From Gonocerus acuteangulatus (taxonomy: Eukaryota; Arthropoda; Insecta; Hemiptera; Coreidae), in NCBI GenBank assembly GCA_946811695.1, contig OX328124.1:99000547-99064546 (forward strand): a stretch of DNA of 64,000 nucleotides, written 5' to 3'. Positions 1 to 10,789 of the stretch are shown here, piece after piece. A program made the position numbers and the translations under genes. Below the pieces are notes generated by a model. That model did not search any database. It was given only the letters and a program-made list of their open reading frames with translations, and was not told the origin of the DNA. Each line of letters starts with the position of its first letter. Position 1 is the first letter of the stretch.

Positions 1-153
1 TCTTATATTTTTCTTGAAGGCCTTCTGCACTTTCCCTATTATGATCTTTATCCTCGGGATAAGGTTCCTGTGTTTTACAGTGTAATAGTTTAGTTAAGAG
101 AGCAATCAATTTGTCCTCTAGAGTAATGTCATCTGGAAGAGCTTCTAACTTTT
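1..153 (-). CDS. Candidate internal exon of an unidentified protein, running off the left edge
   Basis: Read on the minus strand, this stretch is open for about 50 codons to the window edge. The frame has no ATG of its own, and with the sequence just upstream it stays open for about 64 codons. The translation is strongly charged and amphipathic: it starts near KLEALPDDITLEDKLIALL, continues through LHCKTQEPYPEDKDHNRE and ends GLQEKYK. This is unlike the low-complexity chance frames elsewhere in the window. A plausible 3' splice site (..CACTAGACTAG) precedes position 153, and using it leaves two bases to complete a split codon. I do not recognise the family and assign no function. It may join the short first exon proposed at 2658..2646, whose phase matches. 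An old mobile-element ORF is the main alternative. Confidence 0.42.
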
Positions 154-317
154 CTAGTCTAGTGATTAGATGTATGTAGGTTGATAATTGGTATCAAATA
201 TCAAGCAGTAAGGAGAACCTTATGCAGAATCCAAAGACCCTGGTTTTATATGAAGTACAAAAGCCAGTAGGTATGCAGCAACTAAATTCTATTTAATACT
301 TAGAAAAAAGTAATGAG

Positions 318-1061
318 ATCCCAAAAAAAAAACATATATGTGAAATAGAGGCCAAGTTCCTGCCCCACAAAGGAACACTCCCTTCCTCAAAAATATCCCC
401 TCCTAAAACCCCCCCAAAAACGCCTTACCATTCTACACTCCAAAAAAGTAGTATGAGTTGGTGTATTAATTCAACCAAAAATATTTGCCAATACAAGAGA
501 TGATACGAGAAAGAAATGTCCAAGTTCATTACTTGGAAGACCTCATAGTTACTTACTAAGAACAGTAAAGACACTTCAACTGACCTATAAAAACAACAAT
601 GAAAATACTTATATCCAGTTACTAAAATATCACTTTCCTCAACCAGGTATATTCTTAAACTTGGCAATGTTTTTTTTGTGCCGAAATTATCTTTAGAGAA
701 AAACTAAACATTGCCAAGTTTAAGATTATACCTGGTTGAGGAAAGTGATATTTTAGTAACTGGATATAAGTATTTTTATTGTTGTTTTTAAAGGCCATTT
801 GAAGTGTCTTTACTGTTCTTAGTAAGTAACTATGAGGTCTTCCAAGTAATGAACTTGGACATTTCTTTCTTTTATCATCTCTTGTATTGGCAAATATTTT
901 TGGTTGAATTAATACACCAACTCATACTACGTTTTTGGAGTGTAGAATGGTAGGGCGTTTTGGGGGGGTTTTAGGAGGGGATATTTTTGAGGAAGGGAGT
1001 GTTCCTTTGTGGGGCAGGAACTTGGCCTCTATTTCACATTTATGTTTTTTTTGGGGGATTG
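318..1061. repeat. 744-bp near-perfect palindrome (foldback element)
   Basis: The left arm, about 318-669, is almost exactly the reverse complement of the right arm, about 708-1061. The spacer is only about 38 bp and contains an oligo-T run. The innermost pairing is ACTTGGCAATG with CATTGCCAAGT. The outermost pairing is CCCAAAAAAAA..CATA with TATG..TTTTTTTTGGG. Mismatches between arms are sparse, so the inverted duplication is young or kept uniform by gene conversion. Open frames seen on both strands here are mirror images of each other and are not genes. No transposase or convincing target duplication is visible. Confidence 0.85.
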
Positions 1062-1459
1062 AAGTTCCCAGCAGGGCTGTGGTATTAAATACTGACGTCT
1101 GGTGAATTAAATACAGAAAAAGAACCGTCTGGTGAATACAACCAACTACATAATGTAGCCACAAAATACCTTTGAGTTCCGGGCTCGTCTCGAGCCTCAG
1201 AACAGGCAGAGCCAAATAAAAACGGAAATGTCGGTTTTCCTTTCTCGTAATATGTGGCTCAAGGAACAAAACTAAAAGAGTTTAAAATATTTTCCCTTTT
1301 TTGTACCTCTTGATATTTTTTTCTATTGAATTGCTATTTTTATAAATTTAAATAAACTCGTTTTTCGTTTTAAACCTTTTTGCAATCCTGTAAGTAATAA
1401 ATAATTAAATTCAATAATATTAAATTCTTCATTCGACTGGCATTTAAGGGATATGGAAA

Positions 1460-1552
1460 GCCATTATTGAATAACTATCGATAGTGTCGATATATTTTAA
1501 CCGATAGTATCGGCCTATCGATTTTGCCGAACTATCGACTATCGCCCATCCC
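1460..1552 (-). mobile_element. hAT-like transposon end with repeated TATCGAT-type motifs
   Basis: Several overlapping ATCGATAG, CGATAGTATCGG and ACTATCGACTATCG motifs lead into CGCCCATCCCTAG. On the minus strand this reads CTAGGGATGGGCGATAGTCG, the form of terminal inverted repeat known from insect hAT elements. The matching opposite end is not found nearby, so this is an isolated or truncated end. Immediately to the right, an approximately 20-bp unit (ACCTTGTAGCCTATAGGG) occurs twice in tandem near 1556-1595. Confidence 0.4.
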
Positions 1553-1930
1553 TAGGAACCTTGTAGCCTATAGGGACCTTGTAGCCTATAGGGAAGCGGG
1601 AGTCGCTAAGATCTCGGCTCCTTTATTTTTTTTCAGGCTAAATAAATAATAAAAGGCATTAGCAGAAAACACTGTACAGGATTGCCTCATCAACAGTATC
1701 ATCTCGACAACAGTATGAAGCAAGGTATTTCACTATGAAAACATCGGCTCTATGTATTTTTATGCTCCTTAATAGCCACCAAAAGATGCAAAAAATAAAG
1801 AGAAATTTTAATAAATTAATGAATTTGGTCATTTCAATTTTGTTTTATTGGTCATCCAACACAAGCAATATTGTTGACACTTTAGGTCACTAAATATTTT
1901 GGACTAAGAAATATATCATTCCCTCGACTG

Positions 1931-2002
1931 CAAACTGTTTCTACTTGTAGTAATCAATAGCTTAAACTATTTCTACTTGTAGTAATCAAGAGCTTAAACT
2001 CT
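1931..2002. repeat. Two-copy 35-bp tandem duplication
   Basis: The unit containing TTTCTACTTGTAGTAATCAA followed by AGCTTAAACT occurs twice in direct tandem with one or two differences. No gene is associated. Confidence 0.7.
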
Positions 2003-2318
2003 ACATCGAAGCATATTTTGTTCGGCAAATGATGGTTATACTTAGGTACTATATTATAGCCGTTAGAGGCAGAATAATAATAATTTGGCTCCAGAGTGAA
2101 TAATTTTTCGGTAAATTCAAAATTTTATTTCCTCTATTTAGCACGTGAATGGTTGTATAGACGCATCAGAGCCCTCTTATTCACAATTACAACAACCTCC
2201 CCCCCCCCAAAAAAAAAAATTCAAACCAATCTTCCTTCTGCTCTTTATGCTTTCAGATTTAATAGTTCATTATAATATAGTTCATTTAATATATATATGT
2301 ATATATTTATATATATAC

Positions 2319-2330
<12 letters not shown>

Positions 2331-2412
<82 letters not shown>
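2331..2412. repeat. (GT)n microsatellite
   Basis: About 41 uninterrupted GT units preceded by a short (AT) run. The valine/cysteine-repeat reading frame through it is an artefact. Confidence 0.97.
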
Positions 2413-2414
<2 letters not shown>

Positions 2415-2645
2415 GGGACCGATTAGCAAGGAAGGGATTTAAAGGAATAGATAATGGGGAAATATTTTAGAGAAGCGGAAATTCCTTTCAAAACTATAAT
2501 TAACACTCAGGTTACTATTACACACATAAATATCATAAAACATCGCTAAGATGAGAGAAAAGGTTGAGTGAGAGAGAGACAGCTAGATAGAGTTATCAGA
2601 TATGATCATTTCGGGATATTAGAGCACATTTTGGGACTGACCTAC

Positions 2646-2658
2646 CTCTCATCGCCAT
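2646..2658 (-). CDS. Candidate first coding exon (Met-Ala-Met-Arg) ending in a splice donor
   Basis: On the minus strand GCCGAGATGGCGATGAGAG is followed by GTAGGT. This gives an ATG in good context (G at -3 and +4) and a 5' splice site after one base of the fifth codon. The ATG lies about 60 bp downstream of a TATA box at 2722..2716. The leftover base is in phase with the candidate exon at 153..1, giving a predicted join Met-Ala-Met-Arg-Glu-Lys-Leu. The intron would be about 2.5 kb and contain the palindrome and the hAT end. This is inference from splice grammar alone; the GC-rich block could instead be part of a solo LTR. Confidence 0.25.
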
Positions 2659-2715
2659 CTCGGCCAAGACCTCAGGAACGGGCGTGGACTCTCCTCCGTC
2701 GGAGGTAAGCCAGCT

Positions 2716-2722
2716 CTTTATA
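2716..2722 (-). promoter_or_regulatory. TATA box in a GC-rich promoter-like block
   Basis: The minus strand reads GGGTATAAAGAGCTGG inside a GC-rich island (about 2600-2860) that stands out from the surrounding AT-rich DNA. Spacing to a favourable ATG downstream fits a polymerase II core promoter with a start near 2690. The island lies between a (GT)n and an (AT)n tract, so an LTR promoter is an alternative. Confidence 0.3.
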
Positions 2723-2861
2723 CCCTTTAACCCCACCTCTGCTTTAGCACGTGGCTGGTCGGGAAACTCTCTTAAACCTTCCAGGAATCTTACGACCCAG
2801 ACGCAACGTTTGCGGATTCGTTGTTCCCACATCTCCAGAGGTGGACAGCCAGCCTTTTCTC

Positions 2862-2862
2862 T

Positions 2863-2918
<56 letters not shown>
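2862..2918. repeat. (AT)n microsatellite
   Basis: Continuous TA repeat, no other content. Confidence 0.95.
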
Positions 2919-2921
<3 letters not shown>

Positions 2922-3339
2922 AATTTTTAATATAAATTTGCAAAAATGAGTATTTTGAATTGTAAACTATCAAACAAATTACTGTTGTAACATTCGGAAT
3001 ATTATTATTGCAATTCTAAAAAAGTCTACTTTGAAAAATCCATATTTCTATTTTTCCCCTGAGATCCCATTGAGGGAACATTTTTCAGTCTGCGTGCCCT
3101 GACCTCCTCTATTCATCCGTGAAATAGAGGCAGGGTAAGGGGACAATATAAATTGAGAGAAAACGGCCGTAGCCTGAATCTGGTCGGTGGTGGAGATATA
3201 ATCTAAAAGGCGCTCTTTTTGTCGCCGGCAGAAGGGTGAGCACAAAGGGAAATATGTGAGGGAGTTTGCCGTCCTCGTTAACAGAGGGCACCACACTACA
3301 CCCGCCAAAAATTTATAACCCATCTCCATTCTGCTATCA

Positions 3340-4955
3340 TTTTAATACTATTTAAACCAACGAGATTGACAATGGAGACTTATTTTTATTTTACACTTTT
3401 CGCAAGAATTTAAAGAAGAGAACTATTTTTCTTTCTCCATTTTTTATATTTTTGATTGGAGAATTGGATTATATTTGCACCACTATATAAGGACTTATTC
3501 CCCCCATTATTTTTTAAGAGATTCCACATAGTTTAGTATTTTCCACATACATTTTGTATTTAGTAAGCATAACCTCACTCCTCAAGATAGTCCATATTGA
3601 TTGTCGCATGGTAGATACGGTTGAACGTAAAATATTATATGGATATAAAACTGCTAACTTTATACTACGCCCGGAGGAGGCAATTCAGCCATGAAGCACT
3701 TTGCAGACCAATACATGAAAGAAAGCAGCAAGTTCGAGTACTACTCTTGAGCGTTTAGAGCACTGCAGGATGTAAGATGTGCAGCGTCCATCCTTCGCCA
3801 TTGCGTAGTGCACGGATGTCTCAGTCCACCTCACCGATTCGGTGTTGGAGGCGAGTCTGTAAGTAATCGTATCCGGTAGTTCTCCTAAAGAGGCAGATAG
3901 TTAATTCTCCAGGTAAATCTCCAGGTCCAACAAGTTGCCCTTAAGTTTACCCGTTGCAGCCGTTAGAGAGTTTCAACTTTTTGTAAAACAGTTTATTTCT
4001 TAAGAATTTCGCCTAAGGAACATACATTTTGTAAAGATTAAGCTCTTTTTGTGGTCGAGCAGATCGTTAATTTGACAGAGAGTGGTGGAAGTTACAGGAA
4101 TGCTATTCACGTCAGGAGGATTACATATTCCTCATGGTTTAAAGAACATTTTTGCCGTTTCTATTTTCTACAAGAACATGATGTTATTTTAATGACTTAT
4201 AGATCTTTAAATGACATATGGGGACAACCTCCTTGTTGTTAATGAAGAAGGGACACTGTATCCAGTAGTCTAAAATCAATCAGCTCTATCAAGAAATAAA
4301 TTACAAAATTCTCCCCGTTCTTGAACTCATTGCCCAACTATGCCACCCTATTATCTGAAATTCCGTACAATTTTTGACCTTGCAATGGGTAATTTTCTTG
4401 GCTCCATATATCCAACATAATCCTTAACGACCTACTCAACCTTGACCTCTTCCCGTACCGTTATGATAACATCAGCCTTCAAAAAACTGTTGACGACCAT
4501 TTCCTCAACCTTAGTTCTGAATAATACCTGATATCCTAACTGCCATCAATTTGTACCACCCTATGAGTTAAAATTCACAATCGAAACACAATATGATAAT
4601 AATCTACCTTCCTTTTACTTACAACTTACAATAAATCCCGATTGCTCTTTTTCATAGGTTCTCACACCAAATCCTATTATTTCGGATGATTATTCCAATA
4701 CGAACACCATCTTACTCAGCAAATCCTAAATACTGCCAAAAACCTCATAAGCTGATCTTTCGTCCTATCTGATAAATCTCATAAATTCCACCCATTGTGC
4801 TCAAAGCACGGTCTTGTTCGTTCGCCCCACACTACAATTGGAGCTTAATTCCACAGTTAATATTTATCCTAAACAACTTCGCACGAGGTTTTTGTTATAT
4901 TAAGACCATTCTCCGCTCAATTTATACAGCATACTTGAAAATCGTAACTGAACTA
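3340..4955. other. Unannotated intergenic or intronic stretch
   Basis: No recognisable gene. About 3690-3850 is GC-richer than its surroundings, includes a 19-codon frame starting MKHFADQYMKESSK, and ends near a consensus-like donor (GAGTCTGTAAGT), so a small exon is possible but unsupported. About 4300-4950 is markedly C-rich on the plus strand with no long frame. Confidence 0.3.
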
Positions 4956-4960
4956 AAGCA

Positions 4961-5153
4961 TCCAACGGCCATAGGCACATTCATTACTCCAGTTCGCAAA
5001 GGTCACCGAAGTTAAGCAACGTCAGACATGGACAATACCTGAATGGGGGACTGCCCACGTGCTGCTGTCAGATAAAAGGGTGATCACCTGTACATAGCGC
5101 GGTGCTAATAGCCGATTTGTTGTTACGCCGTGGAAAATAAAGAAATAAAAAAA
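4961..5153 (+). repeat. 5S rRNA-derived SINE
   Basis: The head resembles 5S rRNA from its 5' end (CCAACGGCCATAGG) through the internal promoter (TCACCGAAGTTAAGCAACGTC) to ACCTGAATGGGGGAC. It is followed by a non-5S body (AAAAGGGTG.TCACCTGTA) and a tail containing GGTGCTAATAGCC..ACGCCGTGG and an A-rich end. The tail matches the tail of the tRNA-type SINEs in this window. Substitutions in the 5S part and the fused tail show it is a retroposon and not a functional 5S gene. Confidence 0.75.
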
Positions 5154-5568
5154 AATGAACTAAAGCTGTCACTTCTTTCAGCATGATCAGACACAACATT
5201 ACACAAGTTGCTTCAATCGAACTTATGATTTTAAATTTTCGAACTTATCTCATACATTTTGTATTTTTGACAAATGTCAGTATATCTGAACACTTAACAT
5301 ACACACTGCAACAAACCCTACAAGAAACCGTCCCCTTTAAGTGATTACCATAAAGTAAATAGGGGGCCTTGGAGCTTTAGGGTCGCCGAGGGAGCGTGCT
5401 TGAACTCGCCAGTCACTCGAGTACACTCGAGCGGACATCCCTTCGGACACTTCCTTTTACACTCTACACCCTTAACGACCGCATTTCCCTCGCTTCGATG
5501 GAGGGATTTCCTTTGGAAAACCTTTGAAAGCAACGAGAAGGGTGAAAGTTAAAGTAACAATTTTAAGA

Positions 5569-5731
5569 GGGGTCTCCCGTGGTCTAATGGTTAGCGCCTT
5601 GGATTCATAAGCGGGAGATGGTGGGTTCGATTCCCAACCTCCGGCAGGAATTTTATCATCCCACGGCTCGCTGGGAAAATTCCTCGCTGCACCCTGGATG
5701 TCGGCGCTAATGACCTAGATGTAGATGCGCC

Positions 5732-5771
<40 letters not shown>
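5569..5771 (+). repeat. tRNA-derived SINE with 7-bp target duplication
   Basis: The head GGGGTCTCCCGTGGTCTAAT..GGTTAGCGCC carries a polymerase III A box and, near 5623, a B box (GGTTCGATTCC). The body and a tail GTCGGCGCTAATGACC..GATGCGCCGT lead into about 37 A residues. TTTAAGA flanks both sides (5562-5568 and 5772-5778), the signature of LINE-mediated insertion. A CAT triplet sits where an anticodon would be, but the arm does not pair well, so this is not a working tRNA. Confidence 0.9.
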
Positions 5772-5774
<3 letters not shown>

Positions 5775-5957
5775 AAGACAATTAGGCACTTCCGGGATGT
5801 AATCACTTAACCAAACATAAGAAAATTCCTAAAATTATTTTCCTAAAAATTAAAACATAGCTACATGACTCGAATAATTATTAAAGAGGCCTAGAGACAA
5901 ACAATTAAATCCAAGGTTAGTGTATTTTTGATTCATTTGTTTTATTATTAAACTTCT

Positions 5958-6085
5958 CTACGGCGCATTTACTTTTACGCCATTAGCGCCGATATGTCTA
6001 AAGGTTGCCAGCGAGTCCATAGAATAAAACATTCAACCTGTTTTTGGTGGGACTCAAACCCCCATGGAATGAACCACGAGGAGAA
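5958..6085 (-). repeat. tRNA-derived SINE, diverged
   Basis: On the minus strand a B-box-like GGTTTGAGTCCCACC is followed by the shared SINE tail ATCGGCGCTAATGGCG..AATGCGCCGT. The A-rich end has been lost or shortened. Confidence 0.7.
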
Positions 6086-6299
6086 CCTATTCCATGCACA
6101 TTCCATATTAGCTTTTAATAAAAGTTTTTGTTATTTTTCTCCTTTTTCTTGTAGTAAATAATTAGCTGATTCCTGAGGTGCTTCTAAATGCTAATAAAAA
6201 TGAATTTTATTTGGTTTTCTGCTGATTCTTGGTGATGTAATTACTCGTTCAATCTAACTGAACATAGCACCATCTAAAACAGAATTTCGCTGCAAGCAA

Positions 6300-6460
6300 T
6301 CGTGGTACATGGGTCCATCAGAAAAATGGTAACTGTAATGCTTCATGCCTATGGTCTGGGTTCGATTCCGACAAGAAGTGACGGATTTTCATTAAAAAAA
6401 AAACAAAACATCAGCCCTAACCTAGCTACATCCTGTAGTAATATGTAGATAACATGCCCC
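6300..6460 (+). repeat. Second tRNA-type SINE family (S2)
   Basis: A B box (GGGTTCGATTCC near 6358) is followed by an A run and then a body reading CATCAGCCCTAACCTAGCTA and CCTGTAG. The same body is present in the minus-strand copy at 56513-56690, which defines a family distinct from the 5569-type. Confidence 0.6.
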
Positions 6461-8160
6461 TAAAATCGTTGTCTTATATAATTTGACGTTAACATTTAAA
6501 TAATCATCAATTGTAATACCTGAAATTTCAATGGAAAACTGGTTAAAGATATATTTTTACAATTTTTGTTAAAGAAAAAATAGTATAAAGTGAAATGAAA
6601 ACGTTCGGGAAATTTCAATTTATTGGGATTGTTCTTGTCTCAATTATTTAGAAGAAAGAAATGACAGATTTTGAGGACTTTTCGAAACCTCAATTGTGAT
6701 CCTGAATGCCCTACTCTGGAAGATTGATATCAGTATAAATAAATAGGTCATATTGCATAAATGTTTTCCTCTGCATATGTCAACACTTTATTATTAAAAC
6801 TATAAAAAAAAATTGGATATGGAGATCGGAGATTTCAAGAGGTCCTTTTGTGGAAATGTATAGCCGATGCCGTTTCCGCTCAGGAAAACTGAAAGAGGAA
6901 GCTAGTAGTGCCTGATGTTAATGAGGATGGATGATCCGTTAGGAACACAGGAAGCTGAGAGAAAGGGGAGCAAATAGAATTGGTAATTGAGAAAGACACC
7001 GACGAATAAATTGTGCATGTTTACCAAATCCTCGTCTAAAAGGTTGTTTGATGCCGGAGAAACTGCCAGTAACTTCCTAATAGACGGAGCATAAGATAGC
7101 ATGGATAATGGCCAGAACGCTGAGCAAGAATGTACATATGGTCAACCCGAATATAAGTAGGAAATATCTAATTAAAACATTGAGGGGAAAGGACTGAACT
7201 TTTAAATTGTCCATAAGAGGCTAACTAAAGAATAAACACGATTAGCAACAAAGCAGCTGTGAATGGTGCGTTCTGATAGTTTGTAAGCTAAATCATAAAT
7301 GGGCGACAAGAAACAAAGACTACTTAATCTACTATATATTTGTCAAATATCACTCACTGACTTATCATCGCCCAGCCCAAATCACTTGACAGAAAAATTT
7401 GAAATTTTGCATTGACACTCCCTTTAGGATGTAAACACTCGCTAAGAAAGGTTCTTATGATATTCAAAGTTTGAAATTTTTGGTGGTTTTAAAGAGAGCA
7501 TGAACGCCTAGACAGCATGCGTTGCTAGTACGGTAACAGTTCAGCTGTTAATGTACTATATCTATTTCATAGTATTATTTTTAATTGCGGTTAATTTCAA
7601 CTATGATGGCAGACCTTGATTACTAGAAATAAACTGTGATTTTGTCCAGTATAATATCCTGAACCCTTGCATCCCAACCTTGAAGTATCCCAAGTCAGAA
7701 CACTTCTTGGTAATGCTCGCAAATATAATGGGTATTTCCAAACGACACTTCGGAAACACAATTTTTTAAATTTTAACGTCCATTTATTATAGACAACGAA
7801 ATTTAACTTGTACTGGTTAAGCTCCTTATACTGGTGACCTATAGACAACGGGTTATCTCTAGGATATCTGTTTATTGAAACTGGCCCATTTACTTATCAA
7901 TTGATGAATAACATATAGTATGCTATAATAAACAGCACAAAATTATATAGTAGCGTTAATGTTGATGATATATTATTTAACGCAACAAAATAACTAATTA
8001 TCTGCCGGGACGAAGAACGGGTATTCAGCAAGAAATATGATATTTAATATAAAATTTCCTGAAGAATAGGTATTGCTAGGCCGAAATTAAAGCTGCAGTG
8101 AGGAGCGTTTGTCGTGATCAGATAGAGGCAACTGGAGAACGAACTGGACAGCTTACTAGG
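6461..8160. other. No recognisable gene
   Basis: AT-rich sequence. Short chance frames only; no motif or repeat of the families found elsewhere in the window was recognised. Confidence 0.4.
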
Positions 8161-8164
8161 AATG

Positions 8165-8440
8165 GATTGGTATCTTTCCTATTTATTCGCAGAGCAACCT
8201 AAAAGGATTGGAAGATTCTTTGATAGAGGAGGAATCAGATTCGCTTACAGGACTATTGATAAAGTAAGGAAAGTCCTGGGATCTTCAAAGGACTAAAATT
8301 GGCTACAAGATCGATGGATTTCCCATGGTCTTACTTCTCCAAGCTGTGTATTCGGAAAAACAGGGAAAGATGTTTGTGATAGAATAGGACAGCATTTAAA
8401 TAGAAGGCGACTACCGGGTTACCATAGCTTCGGCGTAAGC
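8165..8440 (+). pseudogene. Penelope-like retroelement C-terminus with GIY-YIG endonuclease remnant
   Basis: One frame (8180-8293) reads YLFAEQPKRIGRFFDRGG and then FAYRTIDKVRKVLGSSKD before a TAA. After a frame change the next segment reads CVFGKTGKDVCDRIGQHLNR. This order, a KRIGR block, a VLGSSKD-type block and then a Cys-x(n)-VYIGKTGR..R...H block, is what I know from the C-terminal region and GIY-YIG nuclease of arthropod Penelope-like elements. In a live element the nuclease nicks target DNA. Here the stop, the frameshift and the loss of the leading GIY signature make it non-functional. No reverse transcriptase domain was found upstream. Confidence 0.55.
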
Positions 8441-8539
8441 GTACTTAGGAAACAGGTAACCAGACGCTCTTCGGGTAGGTAGAAACGATTAGTAAAAGGA
8501 TATTCCGCTGTTCGGTCGATGTTACAAACAATAGAAAAA

Positions 8540-9879
8540 AAAAATCGCATTCGATAGAAAACATTATAATTCTAAACATCACGACAAATGGAACTTCAAA
8601 AAATGTGACGTTTAGGATAATTAAGAGACTACATGAAAAATGTAGACTTTCACAAAGAGTGAAGAGTAAGAGCTTTCTTACATGGAAAACTCTTAAAAAT
8701 GATTTTACAATAATTTTTAAGTGTTAATAACTTGTTTTGTTCATTTATTAGACCGCAAAAATTAGGCAAAAATTAGGGAAAACATCTATTTGTCAGATAT
8801 ACGTTCACCAATAATATAATTGCTATATAAACGACTTTTTAATGTTTTCGTTTCCCTGAAGAAAAAAAAATGTTTTTCCACGGGGGCTTCTAGATCCCCA
8901 GTTAGGGGAAGGTATGCAGTCCCCTAAAGACAGGCAGTGAAGAGCCCCTTTCGTTATTAAAATTTATTATAAAATTCTTAATTAGTAATTATTAAAACTC
9001 TTTGTATCCTTTATTACTTATATAATTATGCTAACCGCTTACTGTTTTTACTCCGATTCTGGATACTTACAAATTTGGGTTAATATTTTAGTTTTTTATG
9101 AAAATCGTCTTTGTTATTAATAACATTTCTTTATTCCAAAATGCTTCATTTCTGTCAATCTGCTTGCAAATAAATAAATATTTTTTATTAAAAACTCCTT
9201 TTATAATAATTATATTAAATTAACAGACGCCACATCTGATAAATCTATCAAGGCATTTTAGAAGAATTAAACCTAAAAAATATTGGAATATTTTTTCCAA
9301 AAATTTTTCCAAGAAGACTACTTCATTGTACTGTAAACTGAATACAATAATAGTTTAAGTAATGTACAAATTTTACAACTAAATTTGTTGTTGAAAAGGT
9401 TTTAAATTTGACAAATTTAACGTGATATTTTTTTAAAAACAATTAGTGATCTAATAGATTAAGTGTTTTTTCCCCCGATTTTTTTTTGTATAATAACCAC
9501 ATCATGATAAATATTCAAAACATATTTCTTAAATGAAGTGCATAATAGCAAATCGCATAAATCATTAGGGCTTCAAAAGCTCCCATCTCTTCGGAAAATA
9601 CATTGAACATCTCGGGCTAAAATCTATGGTTACAGGAAATAAGTTGTTTAGTCAGAAAATGGGCAAAATGAGTTAACTGCGCGATAATTATCTCTTAAAA
9701 CTCATTAATAGTCTAAAAAAGTCACTAACTCACATCCTTAATCGTTTGAAACTTATGAAGATTTCGGTTTCTCGGCATCTCGTAAAAAATCGTGTTTTCT
9801 CTTTTAATTATCACTTAACGAGCTGCCCTGAAAAGTTGAGATTTTGAACTTACCCAATTTTTCCCAGCCGACGTCTACA
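8540..9879. other. No recognisable gene
   Basis: Very AT-rich. Near 8880-8930 there is a short C/G-rich patch with repeated CCCC and GGGG groups, without a coding frame. Confidence 0.4.
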
Positions 9880-10280
9880 TACAGGGTGGTCATACTTAAG
9901 GGGTGTGTACGCCGACTAAAGTGTAGTCGAATGCCACCGAGGAGACATTTTTACTTGCATTATTTCCCTAAATATACACGATTCCCTGTTTGTTTTGTCT
10001 AAACGCTAGTTTTTGGCCATTTTTGCGCTATTTGTCGTTAACGCCATAGGGAAACTTTAATTCTAATGACATTTTAACCTCTGCAATCAATTTCCTATAA
10101 GATCTCATGTATCTTGTGCAAAACTGTCTCAAAAAAATATTCACAGCAGCCACCCAAACAAATAACTTATCACGTAATAAAAGTTTTTAATTTTTAATGT
10201 TCCACACACAGCACGAACATTTATTTGGTTTGGTGGATGGGACTCCCAGAAAAGTTGCATTATTTCATTATCATGGCTAA

Positions 10281-10318
10281 TTTGTTAGTAAGTGCCGAAG
10301 GCCAACTTACTAACAAAG
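10281..10318. repeat. Perfect 13-bp-stem hairpin
   Basis: TTTGTTAGTAAGT and ACTTACTAACAAA flank a short loop (GCCGAAGGCCA) that can pair further. It lies in the centre of the foldback element. Confidence 0.8.
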
Positions 10319-10789
10319 GCTTACTGCAAAAGGCATTGCATGGGTAAATTGTGGTTAATTAAAACATAAAATATTTATACTCTAAAAATGTTGGCTTTTA
10401 ATCATCAACATGATGAAATGCAGCAAATAAAACGAAATTACTAAGTAGTAATTTTCTTTTGCTGTATTACTTCAAAAATTATAACGAAGCACTTTAGATG
10501 AAATAGAATGGATAATGTACATACCACATGAAATAAAGCGACAAAGAACTGTTTAAAATTAGAAAATAATACTCACTATATGAAAACGAAGTTTGTTTTG
10601 AGAAATTTTTGCACAAGGTACGTGAGATCTTATAGAAAATTTGATACAGATTTTGGATATGTCATCGGAATTAAATTTTCCCTATGTCGTGAACGACAAA
10701 TAGCGCTAAAATGGTCAAAAACTAGAGTTTACACACAAAAAAAAACAGAGAAACGCCTATATCTTGGGAAATTATGCTAGTAAAAATTT

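Noticed and set aside
922..1269. 115-codon minus-strand frame
   Set aside because: Half of it lies in the palindrome and is mirrored by a frame at 425-667; composition is low complexity.
2145..2414. Frame ending in a long Cys-Val repeat
   Set aside because: It is a translation of the (GT)n microsatellite.
3048..3329. 93-codon minus-strand frame in a GC-richer block
   Set aside because: Overlapping frames on the same strand and no recognisable domain; noted only as a possible LTR-like block.
4961..5153. A functional 5S rRNA gene
   Set aside because: The 5S part is substituted and fused to a SINE tail; a related truncated copy exists at 37150.
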